A stretch of 64,000 nt of DNA from Shewanella olleyana (GCF_023283825.1 NZ_JAKILD010000020.1:1-64000), one strand, 5' to 3'. Positions 1 through 9,212 are shown, counted from the stretch's first letter. Program-made: numbers and translations. Notes: generated by a model from the letters alone, not told the origin.

Positions 1-160
1 CTGTTTGTTACATATTGCTATGAACACTCATCGTTACATTGATAATAATTTTGATTGCTGCCTAAGCAGCAATTTCGATTAACTCAACACCTGTGAGTGT
101 CCACACAGATTTACTTGTTTGATTGTTAAAGAGCGTTGACCGTGTTGGTCAGGGATGCGT
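1..160 (-). other. rRNA operon leader with boxA (16S rRNA lies beyond the left edge)
   Basis: Read on the minus strand, this is the untranslated leader of an rRNA operon. A boxA antitermination element, GCTCTTTAACAAT, lies at 122-134. It is followed by the AATCTGTGTGGACACTCAC motif typical of gammaproteobacterial 16S leaders at about 92-111. The mature 16S is not in the window, so the operon is inferred from leader and promoters only. Transcription runs leftward, away from oriC and co-directional with the replication fork. Confidence 0.85.
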
Positions 161-188
161 ATTCTACGCTTTCCCTCGTTGGCGTCAA
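161..188 (-). promoter_or_regulatory. rRNA operon promoter P2
   Basis: On the minus strand a -35 TTGACG (183-188) and a -10 TAGAAT (161-166) are separated by 16 bp, with a GC-rich discriminator before the boxA leader. This matches the P2 promoter of tandem rrn promoters. Confidence 0.8.
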
Positions 189-296
189 GTGTTTTTTCAA
201 ACTTCTTTTTGCCGTTAATTTGAAGTGGTTAAAACCCTCTCAAATCAACCTGACTCAGTGTTTCGCTGTTGCGGTCTGCCGTGTCAGTGGATGCGC

Positions 297-324
297 ATTA
301 TAGGCAAATCCTGAAACACCGCAA
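297..324 (-). promoter_or_regulatory. rRNA operon promoter P1
   Basis: On the minus strand a -35 TTGCGG (319-324) and a perfect -10 TATAAT (297-302) are 16 bp apart, with a GCGC discriminator downstream. An AT-rich stretch at about 325-355 could be an UP element. The spacing to P2, about 135 bp, suits the tandem P1/P2 arrangement of rrn operons. Confidence 0.8.
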
Positions 325-386
325 GGGGTATTTGAAAGAAAATGACATAAATATGAATGACAGCTGCTTTTTCAAACGAAACGCAT

Positions 387-410
387 AAAAAAGGGACTAA
401 ACAGTCCCTT
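387..410 (-). terminator. Intrinsic terminator of ccoG
   Basis: Minus-strand hairpin: stem AAGGGACT / AGTCCC with a 4-nt loop, followed by a run of six T. It lies about 20 bp past the ccoG stop codon and insulates it from the rRNA promoters. Confidence 0.85.
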
Positions 411-429
411 AATCCAGCTATAGCGTTAT

Positions 430-1857
430 TTACTCACCAAAGAATCTGGATTCTTGTTTGATAATAACGGCTTTGTTTTCGATGCTAGCCTCTACGACTA
501 AGTTGATTTTTGTCACTGTTCGTTCTAATTGACCCGGATCCACCGCAATACTAATAGGTAATGTCAGCACTTCACCTGCCTTTACTGCAACTTGTTTAGG
601 GCCATTCCACTCATACCCCTCAAGACCATTCATTGAAAGTTGATATTCTTGAGCCTGTTCTGTTTTATTGAGCAGCTTTAACGTATAGGTATTTTCAACT
701 AGTCCATCATTTGTTATTCGATAAAGAGCATTACGATCTCGGATAACATCCATCCGCACAGGCGCTATTGTCGCACTGGCATATATGAAAACTAAGATCA
801 TGACAGTTAAAGCAACTCCATAACCTATCAGTTTTGGTCTAACAATAGTCTCTTTAATATCTTCTAGTTTATTTTCTGTAGTGTAACTAATTAAGCCTTT
901 GTCATAGCCCATTCGCTCCATTGTAGTATCACAAGCATCAATACAAGCACCGCAGTTAATACATTCGTATTGAAGCCCATTTCGAATATCGATACCAGTA
1001 GGACAAACCTGAACACATAAGTCACAGTCAATACAGTCACCCAAGCCCATTTCTTTATGGTCGGCTTTTCGAGATCGTGGTCCTCTTGTTTCACCACGTT
1101 TCGAATCATAACCTACTATATAAGTATTCTTATCAAACATAGCTGCTTGGAAACGAGCATACGGGCACATGTGAATACACATAATTTCGCGCATCCAGCC
1201 GGCGTTGCCATAAGTTGCAAAGGTAAAGAAAACCACCCAGAAGTAGATACTCAGATCAGCATTAAGTGTAAATACATCTATATACACTTCTCGACTTGGC
1301 ACGAAGTAAGACACAAAGGTCATTGCGGTTAGTAAGGATATGAGTATCCAAGAGGAATGTTTAGCTGTTTTTCGCCATAGTTTATTGAAGCTCCATGGCA
1401 TTTGGTCAAGCTTGATACGTTTATTACGCGCGCCTTCGAATTTTTCTTCGAACCAAATAAAAATAAACGTCCATACGGTTTGTGGACAGGTATAGCCGCA
1501 CCACACTCTTCCAAGATAAGTGGTCACAAAAAACAAACCAAATGCGGCAATCGTGAAGAGTGCGGCCAACAAGGTTAAATCTTGTGGCCAAATAGTCAGA
1601 CCAAAAATATGGAATTTTTGTTCAGCTAAATTAAACCAGACAGCCTGTCTGTCTCCCCAAGGAAGCCAAGGCAATATTAAGAAAAATGACATGGTGGCCC
1701 AACCAATACGCCTTCTTACCGTCGTCCACAAACCTGTTACAGCACGAACATAGATGCTATTACTCGGATTGAACCTGTCAGCTTTACTCGCATCTGGCTG
1801 ATGGATTTTGATCCGTTTTTCTTTGGCGTAATCTTTAGGTGTAGATTCTTGGGTCAT
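430..1857 (-). CDS. ccoG: Cytochrome c oxidase accessory protein CcoG (FixG/RdxA family)
   Basis: A 475-aa inner-membrane ferredoxin-like protein of the CcoG/FixG family, which helps deliver reduced copper to the cbb3-type cytochrome oxidase. The N-terminal half has several membrane segments (around residues 50-65, 90-115, 165-190 and 200-220). It contains the CGYTCPQTVW motif at about 120-129. Two 4Fe-4S clusters are predicted from the motifs CIDCDLCVQVCP and CINCGACIDAC at about 275-310. A C-terminal Ig-like domain after a further membrane segment near 350 is typical. No ccoNOQP genes are nearby, so it acts in trans. The start is the first ATG; length matches the family. Confidence 0.95.
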   Translation of the reverse strand: MTQESTPKDYAKEKRIKIHQPDASKADRFNPSNSIYVRAVTGLWTTVRRRIGWATMSFFLILPWLPWGDRQAVWFNLAEQKFHIFGLTIWPQDLTLLAALFTIAAFGLFFVTTYLGRVWCGYTCPQTVWTFIFIWFEEKFEGARNKRIKLDQMPWSFNKLWRKTAKHSSWILISLLTAMTFVSYFVPSREVYIDVFTLNADLSIYFWVVFFTFATYGNAGWMREIMCIHMCPYARFQAAMFDKNTYIVGYDSKRGETRGPRSRKADHKEMGLGDCIDCDLCVQVCPTGIDIRNGLQYECINCGACIDACDTTMERMGYDKGLISYTTENKLEDIKETIVRPKLIGYGVALTVMILVFIYASATIAPVRMDVIRDRNALYRITNDGLVENTYTLKLLNKTEQAQEYQLSMNGLEGYEWNGPKQVAVKAGEVLTLPISIAVDPGQLERTVTKINLVVEASIENKAVIIKQESRFFGE

Positions 1858-2043
1858 CTTAATGCCTTACTACTTATATAAATGGGGCAAAAATAAGTGG
1901 ATGTTATCGAAACAAATAATCGGAATAAGTTATCGATTTTAGATAAAAAACTCTATCAACTGCTACACACTCGTATATAGAGTGTTAATTGAGTATATTA
2001 TACTCGTATTATTCATTGTTATTCACTTTAATTGGACTAAAAG

Positions 2044-2391
2044 ATGAGAGGCTGGATCCTTATTGCACTGATTGGCGGTGTTATTTACTACTTTGCGACT
2101 GAAACAGACAAATTAGATGAACCTATTGCTGAAATACAATCAGTATTAAATAGCGCAGATGAAAAAGTCACTTCGATGACGGGCACAAAAATAATAAGAA
2201 AAAGCGACAAAGTTATTTCAATGCCTTCAGGGGTTATTGAAAGGCTATCAAGTAAAGAAGCTTTAGAATTTAAGTCTATTTTTACTGATAATGCTACTGT
2301 GGCCGCTTTTGATGATGAGTATTGCGGTTTTGGGGCAAAACACCCGGTTTTTGGAAAAGAAAACCTGCAATTAATCTGTGACAAGATATAA
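2044..2391 (+). CDS. Hypothetical single-pass membrane protein
   Basis: A 115-aa protein I do not recognise. The first ~18 residues are hydrophobic with a glycine-rich centre and no clear cleavage site, so it is probably an N-terminal membrane anchor. The remainder is a soluble domain with two cysteines near the C-terminus (in YCGFG and LICDK). It could equally be a secreted protein with an uncleaved signal. It lies divergently from ccoG and 84 bp upstream of menB on the same strand, so co-transcription with menB is possible. Codon use looks like its neighbours. No function is assigned. Confidence 0.7.
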   Translation: MRGWILIALIGGVIYYFATETDKLDEPIAEIQSVLNSADEKVTSMTGTKIIRKSDKVISMPSGVIERLSSKEALEFKSIFTDNATVAAFDDEYCGFGAKHPVFGKENLQLICDKI

Positions 2392-2475
2392 ATTTTACTT
2401 TCCTGACATCTGTCAATTGACCTGAGATTTAATTCAGCCTAGCCTTTGGATATTCGATTGAAAAAGGCTAGTAAA

Positions 2476-3378
2476 ATGACACAACAGGTTTCTGACATAT
2501 TTGACCCTTCACTTTGGGATACTGTAAGTGGTTTCGACTTTGAAGATATCACTTACCACCGAGCAAAAGACCAAGGTACAGTTCGTATTGCAATCAATCG
2601 TCCTGATTGTCTTAACTCTTTTCGTCCAAAAACAGTTGATGAACTGTATACCGCTTTAGATCATGCTCGCCAATGGTCCGATGTTGGCTGTGTATTACTG
2701 ACAGGGAATGGTCCATCAGCTAAAGGTCAGTTCTCTTTTTGTGCTGGCGGCGATCAACGTATTCGTGGCAAAGATGGTTATAAGTACGAGGGCGCAGAAG
2801 AAGGTAAGCCTGATGTAGCACGTATGGGCCGTTTACATATTTTAGAAGTCCAACGATTAATTCGCTTTATGCCAAAAGTGGTTATCGCTGTAGTTCCAGG
2901 TTGGGCTGTTGGTGGTGGTCATAGTTTACATGTTGTATGCGATCTAACATTAGCTTCGAAAGAACATGCTGTGTTTAAACAAACCGACCCTGATGTAGGT
3001 AGTTTTGATTCTGGTTACGGCAGTGCATACCTTGCAAAAATGATTGGCCAAAAACGAGCTCGTGAAATTTTCTTCCTTGGCTTTAATTACACAGCAGAAG
3101 AAGCATTCGATATGGGGATGGTTAACCGCGCAATACCTCATGCTGACCTTGAAACAGAAGCTTTATCATGGGCAAAAGAAATAAACAGCAAGTCGCCAAC
3201 GGCAATGCGCATGCTTAAATACGGCTTTAACTTGCCAGATGATGGTTTAGTTGGCCAACAATTGTTTGCAGGTGAAGCTACACGCCTTGCCTACGGTACT
3301 GACGAGGCTCAAGAAGGTCGTGATGCATTCCTAGAAAAACGCGATCAGGACTTCTCTAAATTCCCTTGGCATTATTGA
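2476..3378 (+). CDS. menB: 1,4-dihydroxy-2-naphthoyl-CoA synthase MenB
   Basis: A 300-aa crotonase-fold enzyme that closes the second ring of the naphthoquinone by converting o-succinylbenzoyl-CoA to DHNA-CoA in menaquinone synthesis. The oxyanion-hole segment FSFCAGGDQ and the stretch KQTDPDVGSFDSGYGSAYLA with the MenB-specific DVGSFD motif separate it from other enoyl-CoA hydratases. The ATG at 2476 is preferred; a longer reading from a TTG at 2446 adds ten residues with no family support. Other men genes are not adjacent. Menaquinone is the electron carrier for anaerobic respiration in Shewanella-like bacteria, which fits the reductase genes further right. Confidence 0.93.
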   Translation: MTQQVSDIFDPSLWDTVSGFDFEDITYHRAKDQGTVRIAINRPDCLNSFRPKTVDELYTALDHARQWSDVGCVLLTGNGPSAKGQFSFCAGGDQRIRGKDGYKYEGAEEGKPDVARMGRLHILEVQRLIRFMPKVVIAVVPGWAVGGGHSLHVVCDLTLASKEHAVFKQTDPDVGSFDSGYGSAYLAKMIGQKRAREIFFLGFNYTAEEAFDMGMVNRAIPHADLETEALSWAKEINSKSPTAMRMLKYGFNLPDDGLVGQQLFAGEATRLAYGTDEAQEGRDAFLEKRDQDFSKFPWHY

Positions 3379-3582
3379 TCGACACACAAAATTAGTTTTA
3401 TAAAAGTTTACCCCCCCACGGGTCAGCCCTCTGCATTTATTGAGGGGGCACTTATCCCTTTCAATCAAGCCTTCATATTCGAAATATTGATCATTTCTTA
3501 TTATAAATTTTAAACCTTAATTGCATATTCCTACCTTAATCGAATAAACCTTTTCTCGTAATTGGAAAAAAACACTTTAAAT
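3379..3582. other. Intergenic region after menB, weak hairpin
   Basis: Contains a GC-rich patch with a poor stem (GCCCTC at about 3426 against GAGGGGGC at about 3442) without a following T-run, a doubtful menB terminator. The rest is AT-rich and runs into the Fur-box promoter of the next gene. No gene is seen. Confidence 0.4.
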
Positions 3583-3601
3583 AATAATGAGAACTATTAT
3601 C
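3583..3601 (+). promoter_or_regulatory. Fur box
   Basis: The 19-mer AATAATGAGAACTATTATC matches the Fur consensus GATAATGATAATCATTATC at 15 of 19 positions and is an imperfect palindrome. It lies 40 bp before the start codon of the small DUF2061 gene, the usual position for iron-dependent repression. Confidence 0.75.
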
Positions 3602-3641
3602 ATTGAATTAACTAAACAACACGACTCATTAAGGTTCTCCC

Positions 3642-3836
3642 ATGAAAAAGACACTTACTTTTGCTATTTTGCATTTCAGCGTAGCTTTTACGATTACCTA
3701 TCTATTAACAGGCAGTATCGTCATTGGTGGGGCGGTCGCTTTAATTGAACCTGCAGTGAATACAGTGGTGTATTATTTCCATGACAAAGTTTGGAATCGA
3801 ATCGAGGCTAATGATTTAGCTATTGCAGCAAGTTAA
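3642..3836 (+). CDS. DUF2061 family small membrane protein, probably iron-regulated
   Basis: A 64-aa protein with two predicted membrane segments (about residues 5-22 and 25-45), the second ending in the motif IEPAVNTVVYYFHDKVW that marks the DUF2061 family. The function of the family is unknown to me. It starts at an ATG preceded by AAGG, stands alone, and has a strong Fur box 40 bp upstream, so expression should rise under iron limitation. The next gene is convergent. Confidence 0.85.
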   Translation: MKKTLTFAILHFSVAFTITYLLTGSIVIGGAVALIEPAVNTVVYYFHDKVWNRIEANDLAIAAS

Positions 3837-3877
3837 TAACCTCTATTCAGATCTAAGCTTTAGATGCCAATACTTGA

Positions 3878-5077
3878 CTATTTTGGCGGTATTTCTTTCT
3901 CTAAACCTAATTTATTGGCTAAAGGTGCAATTGCGCCACCTTGAATAAAGATAGAGAACAATACAAAAAAGAACACCATATGCACCATGTCAATTGCACC
4001 TGGTACACCTGCGGCAGCTGGTATTAATGCGAAAACAATAGGCGTTGCTCCTTTTAAGCCAACCATTGATATAAATAGACGCTTTTTCCAACTCGCGTTT
4101 ACAAATGGGAGGTAGCATAACTGCACTGCGAGAGGCCTTGCGACAAATATCAATAATAAGCCTGGAATAATAGAAACCCAAAAAACGGTCATTAAGGTTT
4201 GCGGGAAAATCTGCAGCCCCAATACGATAAACATCAGTGCCTGTGCTAACCAAGACAAACTATTAAAAAAGTGCAAATTTATCTGTTGGCCACGTTTAAT
4301 ACCATTACCTATGACAACACCAGCAATATAAGAAGCGAGTAAAATATTACCGCCTAACAATTCTGCACCATAAGTGGCAATGATAAAGCTTGCTAAAACA
4401 AATACAGGGATCAAACCATATTCAGACAAGCTAATCTTATTTAATAAAGTAACCGCGACCTTTCCAACCAAGAACCCTACAACAATGGCGACTAAAATCT
4501 GAGTCACTAAACTAAGGCTTAATGAAGATATAGAGATTGATTGACTAGAAGATAATGCCATTTCTGTTAATACAATCACCATTAACATCGCTACAGGGTC
4601 ATTGGTTGCTGATTCAAACTCCAGCACGGTATCGGTTTCTTCTTTTAATTTTAGCTTTTTCGATTCCAAAATTGAAAATACAGCTGCAGCATCGGTAGAA
4701 GAAACCACCGCCGCAAAGAGTAAACAAATAATAAAATCAAAATCGAGCAATAAATAAAGAATGGCTGCAAATATTAATGTGGTAAAGATAACCCCGAAAG
4801 AAGCTAAAACTCCCCCTTCTTTATAAGCTACTTTTATTTTTGCAGTTGATGTATTTAACCCGCCAACAAATACAATCACATTAAGAGCAAGTCCACCTAT
4901 CCAAGCCGTTTTATCTAGATTGTCATATACAAAGTTAAACTCACCATTACCCAGCGATAATCCTACGCCCATAAAAATGAATAATGACGGAATACCAAGA
5001 GTACGAGATGGGTGATGTAATAGAATGCCAATAACAATCAGAATAGACATTCCAATCATGATCATCTCGGTTGTCAT
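3878..5077 (-). CDS. CPA1-family Na+(K+)/H+ antiporter
   Basis: A 399-aa polytopic membrane protein with about 12 hydrophobic segments. The ion-binding region ESATNDPVA (about residue 155) and the preceding SSTDAAAVFSIL are diagnostic of the CPA1 exchangers (NhaP/CvrA type). It probably exchanges sodium or potassium for protons across the inner membrane. It ends shortly after the last membrane helix (GLEKEIPPK), so the C-terminal TrkA-C/CorC-like regulatory domains of CvrA (NhaP2) are absent. Cation preference cannot be read from sequence. It is a single-gene unit, convergent with the DUF2061 gene and divergent from pst. Confidence 0.85.
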   Translation of the reverse strand: MTTEMIMIGMSILIVIGILLHHPSRTLGIPSLFIFMGVGLSLGNGEFNFVYDNLDKTAWIGGLALNVIVFVGGLNTSTAKIKVAYKEGGVLASFGVIFTTLIFAAILYLLLDFDFIICLLFAAVVSSTDAAAVFSILESKKLKLKEETDTVLEFESATNDPVAMLMVIVLTEMALSSSQSISISSLSLSLVTQILVAIVVGFLVGKVAVTLLNKISLSEYGLIPVFVLASFIIATYGAELLGGNILLASYIAGVVIGNGIKRGQQINLHFFNSLSWLAQALMFIVLGLQIFPQTLMTVFWVSIIPGLLLIFVARPLAVQLCYLPFVNASWKKRLFISMVGLKGATPIVFALIPAAAGVPGAIDMVHMVFFFVLFSIFIQGGAIAPLANKLGLEKEIPPK

Positions 5078-5498
5078 AAAGCCGCCTTTAGGAGTGAGGT
5101 AAATGTATTTTGGTGTTTTGGCATCTCTGAAATAAACGCCTAAGTTATAAAGGCTGTAATTTTTATAACTAAATAGATATTCGAGCCCGACTGTAATAAA
5201 ACTTTAATAAAATAATTAATAAGAAATGATTTGTGCACAATATACCACTTTTGGCGCCACCAAACTTAAAATAGACTTAAACAATGATTAACACAAAATC
5301 CATCTTGGTGAATTTTCTCACTCCAAGTCTAACTGACATCCTTTCTAACTGCAGACATCATCATTTAATTCCTATTTAAGAAATCTTGATATGTTTTTGC
5401 TGAAATATAGTTAATGAAGCAAGACAATTAACAGCACGATAACACTTAAAAAACATCACTTTAGATAATCCTCATAGAGAAGATAGCAATCATTAGCG
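5078..5498. other. Intergenic region between antiporter and pst operon
   Basis: AT-rich DNA with no credible reading frame. It should hold the leftward promoter of the antiporter. CTGACATC and CTGCAGACATC near 5330-5358 weakly resemble Pho half-sites but are not spaced as a Pho box. Confidence 0.4.
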
Positions 5499-5516
5499 CT
5501 GTAACTTAACTGTCAT
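5499..5516 (+). promoter_or_regulatory. Pho box (PhoB binding site) of the pst operon
   Basis: CTGTAACTTAACTGTCAT consists of two 7-bp CTGTNAN units 11 bp apart, the canonical spacing. A further half-site CTGTCTT follows at 5523-5529. It lies about 120 bp before pstS, so PhoB activation under phosphate starvation is expected. Confidence 0.8.
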
Positions 5517-5634
5517 ATTGATCTGTCTTAATGCACTCGCTTCAAATTACAGCGAGAAAGAAGCACCCTAACTTTCAATATCCAAGATGGGTATTAAGTA
5601 CAAATTTAAGTACAAATAATAAGTGGAATTTGTG

Positions 5635-6444
5635 ATGAAAAAAGTGATTGGTTTATTAACTGCTGTTGGCTTAATGACGGCACCTCTTGTTCAAGCTGGT
5701 ACAGTAACAGTATCTGGTTCAACATCTGTTGCTCAGGTTATGGAAGTACTAGCAGAGAATTATCAAAACACTGCGAAAAAGCATGTTGAAGTACAAGGCA
5801 CTGGTTCTTCTGCTGGTATTCGTGCAGCGAAAGACGGCACCAGCATGATTGGTATGTCTTCTCGTAACATTAAAGAAAATGAGTTAAACGATGATACAAA
5901 AGAAATCGTTATTGCTCGTGACGGTATTGCAGCTGCAGTAAACAAAGCAAACCCAGTTCAAAACTTAACTCAAGAGCAAATTTCAAAAATCTACCGCGGC
6001 GAAATCAAAAACTGGAGCGAAGTAGGCGGTGAAGCACGTCCAATCGTTGTAGTCACTCGTGAAAACGGTTCGGGTACTCGTGGCGCTTTCGAAGAAATCA
6101 TGGACTTACAACGTACTGTAAATGGCCACAAAGTAACGGCCATTACCCCTACTGCTCAAGTCGGTAACGGTAACGGTATGATCAAAACAATCGTAGCAAA
6201 TAACCCATATGCCATTGGTTATATCTCACTAGGTTCAGTTGATGACTCTCTAGTTGCACTAAGTGTAGATGGCGTTGAAGCTACTGACAAAAACATTGCA
6301 GCTGGCGAATATCAAATTGCTCGTCCATTCATTGTATTAGTGAATAACAAGCCACACCCAAATGCACAAAGCTTTATTGACTTCATCATGTCAAATGACG
6401 GTCAAAGCATTGTTGCTGAAGAAGGTTACATCCGCGTTCAGTAA
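5635..6444 (+). CDS. pstS: Phosphate ABC transporter periplasmic binding protein PstS
   Basis: A 269-aa phosphate-binding protein that delivers phosphate to the PstCA permease. The first ~20 residues form a Sec signal peptide ending at VQAG. The phosphate-loop features SGSTSVA near the mature N-terminus, GSSAGI (GTGSSAGIRA), and RENGSGTRGAF around residue 140 are typical of the short PstS-like type. The ATG at 5635 is chosen; a GTG at 5623 is in frame but would put extra residues before the signal peptide. It is the first gene of pstSCAB and lies behind a Pho box. Confidence 0.95.
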   Translation: MKKVIGLLTAVGLMTAPLVQAGTVTVSGSTSVAQVMEVLAENYQNTAKKHVEVQGTGSSAGIRAAKDGTSMIGMSSRNIKENELNDDTKEIVIARDGIAAAVNKANPVQNLTQEQISKIYRGEIKNWSEVGGEARPIVVVTRENGSGTRGAFEEIMDLQRTVNGHKVTAITPTAQVGNGNGMIKTIVANNPYAIGYISLGSVDDSLVALSVDGVEATDKNIAAGEYQIARPFIVLVNNKPHPNAQSFIDFIMSNDGQSIVAEEGYIRVQ

Positions 6445-6462
6445 TTAATAAACGCAATTCCT

Positions 6463-6486
6463 AAAGAGGAGCTCATGCTCCTCTTT
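6463..6486 (+). terminator. Hairpin between pstS and pstC (probable attenuator)
   Basis: A perfect 10-bp stem, AAAGAGGAGC / GCTCCTCTTT, with a TCAT loop lies 19 bp past the pstS stop. No long T-run follows, so it is probably a partial terminator or an mRNA-stabilising hairpin favouring excess pstS message. Confidence 0.7.
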
Positions 6487-6539
6487 GTAGTTTCTATCAA
6501 ATATTAAAATGATTAATCATCAGTACGACCTCGAGGCAT

Positions 6540-7448
6540 ATGATGAATACAGCAACTAGAGTCCAATCACAAGGACTGCAACTTGCACCCAAAAAAGCCA
6601 TGGACATCAAAGAAATTTTCTTTCATGGCCTTTTCCTATGTTGCGCTATGGTTGGCGTACTATCGGTTTCCACCATTGGATGGTTTGTATTTAACGAAGG
6701 TTTACCTGCATTTAAAGAAGCAGGTGTTACTGAGTTTGTAACAGGTAAAGAGTGGCTGCCACCAGCGTTATATGGCATCTTCCCGATGATTGTAGCCTCA
6801 ATCATCTCTACTGCTGGCGCCGTTATGATTGGTGTTCCAATTGCAATTCTTACAGCTGTATTCCTCGCAGAAATTGCGCCTAAATGGTTAGCAGATCTCG
6901 TTCGACCCGCCGTTGAGCTATTAGCTGGTATTCCATCTGTTGTTTACGGTTTTTTCGGGTTGGTGATTATTGTCCCAGCTATCGAAACCCTATTTAATAT
7001 TCCTGCAGGTAATACCCTATTAGCAGGAATTATTGTGTTGGCGATTATGATTTTGCCAACCGTTATTACTATTTCAGAGACCTCAATTAGAGCGTTACCT
7101 TCAGTCTATAAAGAAGGAGCCTTAGCTTTAGGAGCATCTCATGTTTACAGTATTTTTAAAGTATTAATCCCTGCAGCTAAGAGCGGCATATTAACGGGTG
7201 TAGCACTTGGTGTAGCACGTGCTATCGGCGAGACCATGGCCATTATTATGGTGATGGGCAACGCACCAGCTATGCCTGGGTCAATCCTTGAGCCAGCCAG
7301 AACACTAACAGCAAACATTGCAATGGAAATGGCTTACGCAACAGGTATCCATTCAAACGCATTATATGCAACAGGAATCGTTTTATTAGCCTTCATTGTG
7401 CTACTTAATGGTTCACTGCTATATCTAAACCGCAAGAGAGCGTACTAA
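6540..7448 (+). CDS. pstC: Phosphate ABC transporter permease PstC
   Basis: A 302-aa inner-membrane permease, one of the two channel-forming subunits of the Pst high-affinity phosphate importer. Six main hydrophobic segments are visible. The cytoplasmic coupling loop that contacts PstB (EGALALGASHVYSIFKVLIPAA, about residues 210-230) carries the EAA-type pattern. ELLAGIPSVVYGFFG near 125 is typical of PstC/PstA. Two consecutive ATGs are possible starts (6540 or 6543), with GAGG just upstream. It is followed by pstA after only 2 bp. Confidence 0.94.
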   Translation: MMNTATRVQSQGLQLAPKKAMDIKEIFFHGLFLCCAMVGVLSVSTIGWFVFNEGLPAFKEAGVTEFVTGKEWLPPALYGIFPMIVASIISTAGAVMIGVPIAILTAVFLAEIAPKWLADLVRPAVELLAGIPSVVYGFFGLVIIVPAIETLFNIPAGNTLLAGIIVLAIMILPTVITISETSIRALPSVYKEGALALGASHVYSIFKVLIPAAKSGILTGVALGVARAIGETMAIIMVMGNAPAMPGSILEPARTLTANIAMEMAYATGIHSNALYATGIVLLAFIVLLNGSLLYLNRKRAY

Positions 7449-7450
7449 TA

Positions 7451-8326
7451 ATGTCTAAGTTTACTCAATCAGACTCTAAATCATTACTGTCGAGAGAAAA
7501 TCAAGATAAGTTGCTTAATGGCGCTATCTGGGCTGCAGCGGGTATCACTATTTTGTTTTTACTCTGGGTTGTGTGGCATATCCTTTCAAATGGTTTAAGC
7601 CATGTAAGCTGGGAGTTTATTACCGGAGCTTATACTCGAATAGGTGAAGCATCAGGTATTTGGGCAATGATTGTTTCAACAGTTTATATGGTAATGCTTT
7701 CATTAGCATTCGCGGCGCCGATTGGCATTATGACTGCGATATACCTTACTGAATATGCTGCACCGGGTAGTAAATTAGTCCAAGTTATCCGTTTTTGTAC
7801 TGAATCATTAGCGGGTATTCCATCAATTGTTTACGGCCTATTTGGTATGACATTTTTTGTTAGTACTTTAGGTTTAGGGTTCTCAATTCTTTCAGGAGCA
7901 TTGACATTAGCGATGCTGATTTTACCGGTGATCATTCGTACCACTGAAGAAGCGTTAATGGCTGTACCGATGAGCTACCGTGAAGGTGGTTATGCATTGG
8001 GCAGTAGTAAGATTTACACCATTTGGCGCTTAATTTTACCAAGCGCTTTACCTGGAATTGTTACGTCAGTCATTTTAAGTACTGGCCGCGTTATTGGAGA
8101 GTCTGCACCGGTATTTTTAACCGCCGGTATGGTGACTCAAATTCCTGACTCTGTAATGGATTCAGGCCGAACATTGACTGTTCATTTATATAAGTTAACT
8201 CAGGAACTGTTTACTCAACATGAATGGGATCAAGCGTACGCTACAGCGACGATATTGATTGTATTAGTGTTGGCATTGAACTTAGCAACCAAAGTTATAG
8301 CTAACCGTTTAAATAAGTCTTCCTAA
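7451..8326 (+). CDS. pstA: Phosphate ABC transporter permease PstA
   Basis: A 291-aa partner of PstC in the phosphate channel, with six predicted membrane helices. ESLAGIPSIVYGLFG (about residue 120) and the PstB-docking loop REGGYALGSSKIYTIWRLILPSAL (about 180-200) define the family. The start codon lies 2 bp after the pstC stop, indicating translational coupling. The two permeases are clearly related to one another through these two motifs. Confidence 0.94.
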   Translation: MSKFTQSDSKSLLSRENQDKLLNGAIWAAAGITILFLLWVVWHILSNGLSHVSWEFITGAYTRIGEASGIWAMIVSTVYMVMLSLAFAAPIGIMTAIYLTEYAAPGSKLVQVIRFCTESLAGIPSIVYGLFGMTFFVSTLGLGFSILSGALTLAMLILPVIIRTTEEALMAVPMSYREGGYALGSSKIYTIWRLILPSALPGIVTSVILSTGRVIGESAPVFLTAGMVTQIPDSVMDSGRTLTVHLYKLTQELFTQHEWDQAYATATILIVLVLALNLATKVIANRLNKSS

Positions 8327-8423
8327 GTAAAAAACATACTGATAAATATCAATTTGTCACAAACGAATATCACGAACAGAGAATAATGACACGCAAAAAG
8401 TCGTGTCAGATAAAGGCCAGAAA

Positions 8424-9173
8424 ATGAACAAATTACAAGTAAGCAACTTAGATTTATTTTACGGTGAAAACCACGCATTAAAAGATATTTCAATTGATAT
8501 ACCACAACGTCAAGTTACGGCATTAATTGGTCCATCTGGTTGTGGTAAATCAACGCTACTGCGTACACTAAACCGCATGAATGATTTGGTTGCAGGCGTA
8601 AAAATCACCGGTACTGTTGCATTTGAAGGCGAAGATATTTATGCCGATGTTGATGTAAAACAGCTAAGAATGCGTGTAGGTATGGTATTTCAAAAGCCAA
8701 ATCCATTTCCTATGAGTATTTATGAGAACATCGCTTTTGGACTTAAAGCCCAAGGCGTTAAAGATAAGAAGGTACTTGATCAAGTCGTTGAAGACTCACT
8801 GCGCGGCGCGGCATTATGGGAAGAAGTGAAAGACCGTCTTAATACCCCAGCATTCGGGCTTTCTGGTGGCCAACAGCAACGCCTTTGTATTGCTCGTGCC
8901 ATTGCAATGGAGCCAGAAGTCATTTTAATGGATGAGCCAACCAGCGCACTTGATCCTATCGCGACTCATAAGATTGAAGAGTTGATGGACGAGTTACGTA
9001 AAAAGTTCACCATTGTAATTGTGACTCACTCAATGAACCAAGCTAAGCGCATTTCAGACAGAACCGCGTTCTTCTGGATGGGCGAGTTAGTTGAGCAAGG
9101 TGAAACTCAGCAAGTATTTAATAACCCACAAGACTCACGGACCCAAGGGTATGTGAGCGGAGAATTCGGTTAG
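8424..9173 (+). CDS. pstB: Phosphate ABC transporter ATPase PstB
   Basis: A 249-aa ATPase that drives phosphate import through PstCA. Walker [10 protein letters not shown] is at residues 36-44, the Q-loop in [12 protein letters not shown], the signature LSGGQQQRL near 145, and Walker [13 protein letters not shown] near 165. The ATG at 8424 is preferred because it fits the usual N-terminus; a GTG at 8403 is in frame and would add seven residues. No phoU gene follows, unlike in the Escherichia coli operon, and a terminator closes the unit. Confidence 0.94.
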   Translation: MNKLQVSNLDLFYGENHALKDISIDIPQRQVTALIGPSGCGKSTLLRTLNRMNDLVAGVKITGTVAFEGEDIYADVDVKQLRMRVGMVFQKPNPFPMSIYENIAFGLKAQGVKDKKVLDQVVEDSLRGAALWEEVKDRLNTPAFGLSGGQQQRLCIARAIAMEPEVILMDEPTSALDPIATHKIEELMDELRKKFTIVIVTHSMNQAKRISDRTAFFWMGELVEQGETQQVFNNPQDSRTQGYVSGEFG

Positions 9174-9212
9174 TATTATTACTAAATAATGACCCAATAA
9201 CTTAAAATGAAA

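Noticed and set aside
1..160. Partial 16S rRNA at the left edge
   Set aside because: The sequence is leader (boxA and the CTGTGTGGACACTCAC motif); the mature 16S start is not reached.
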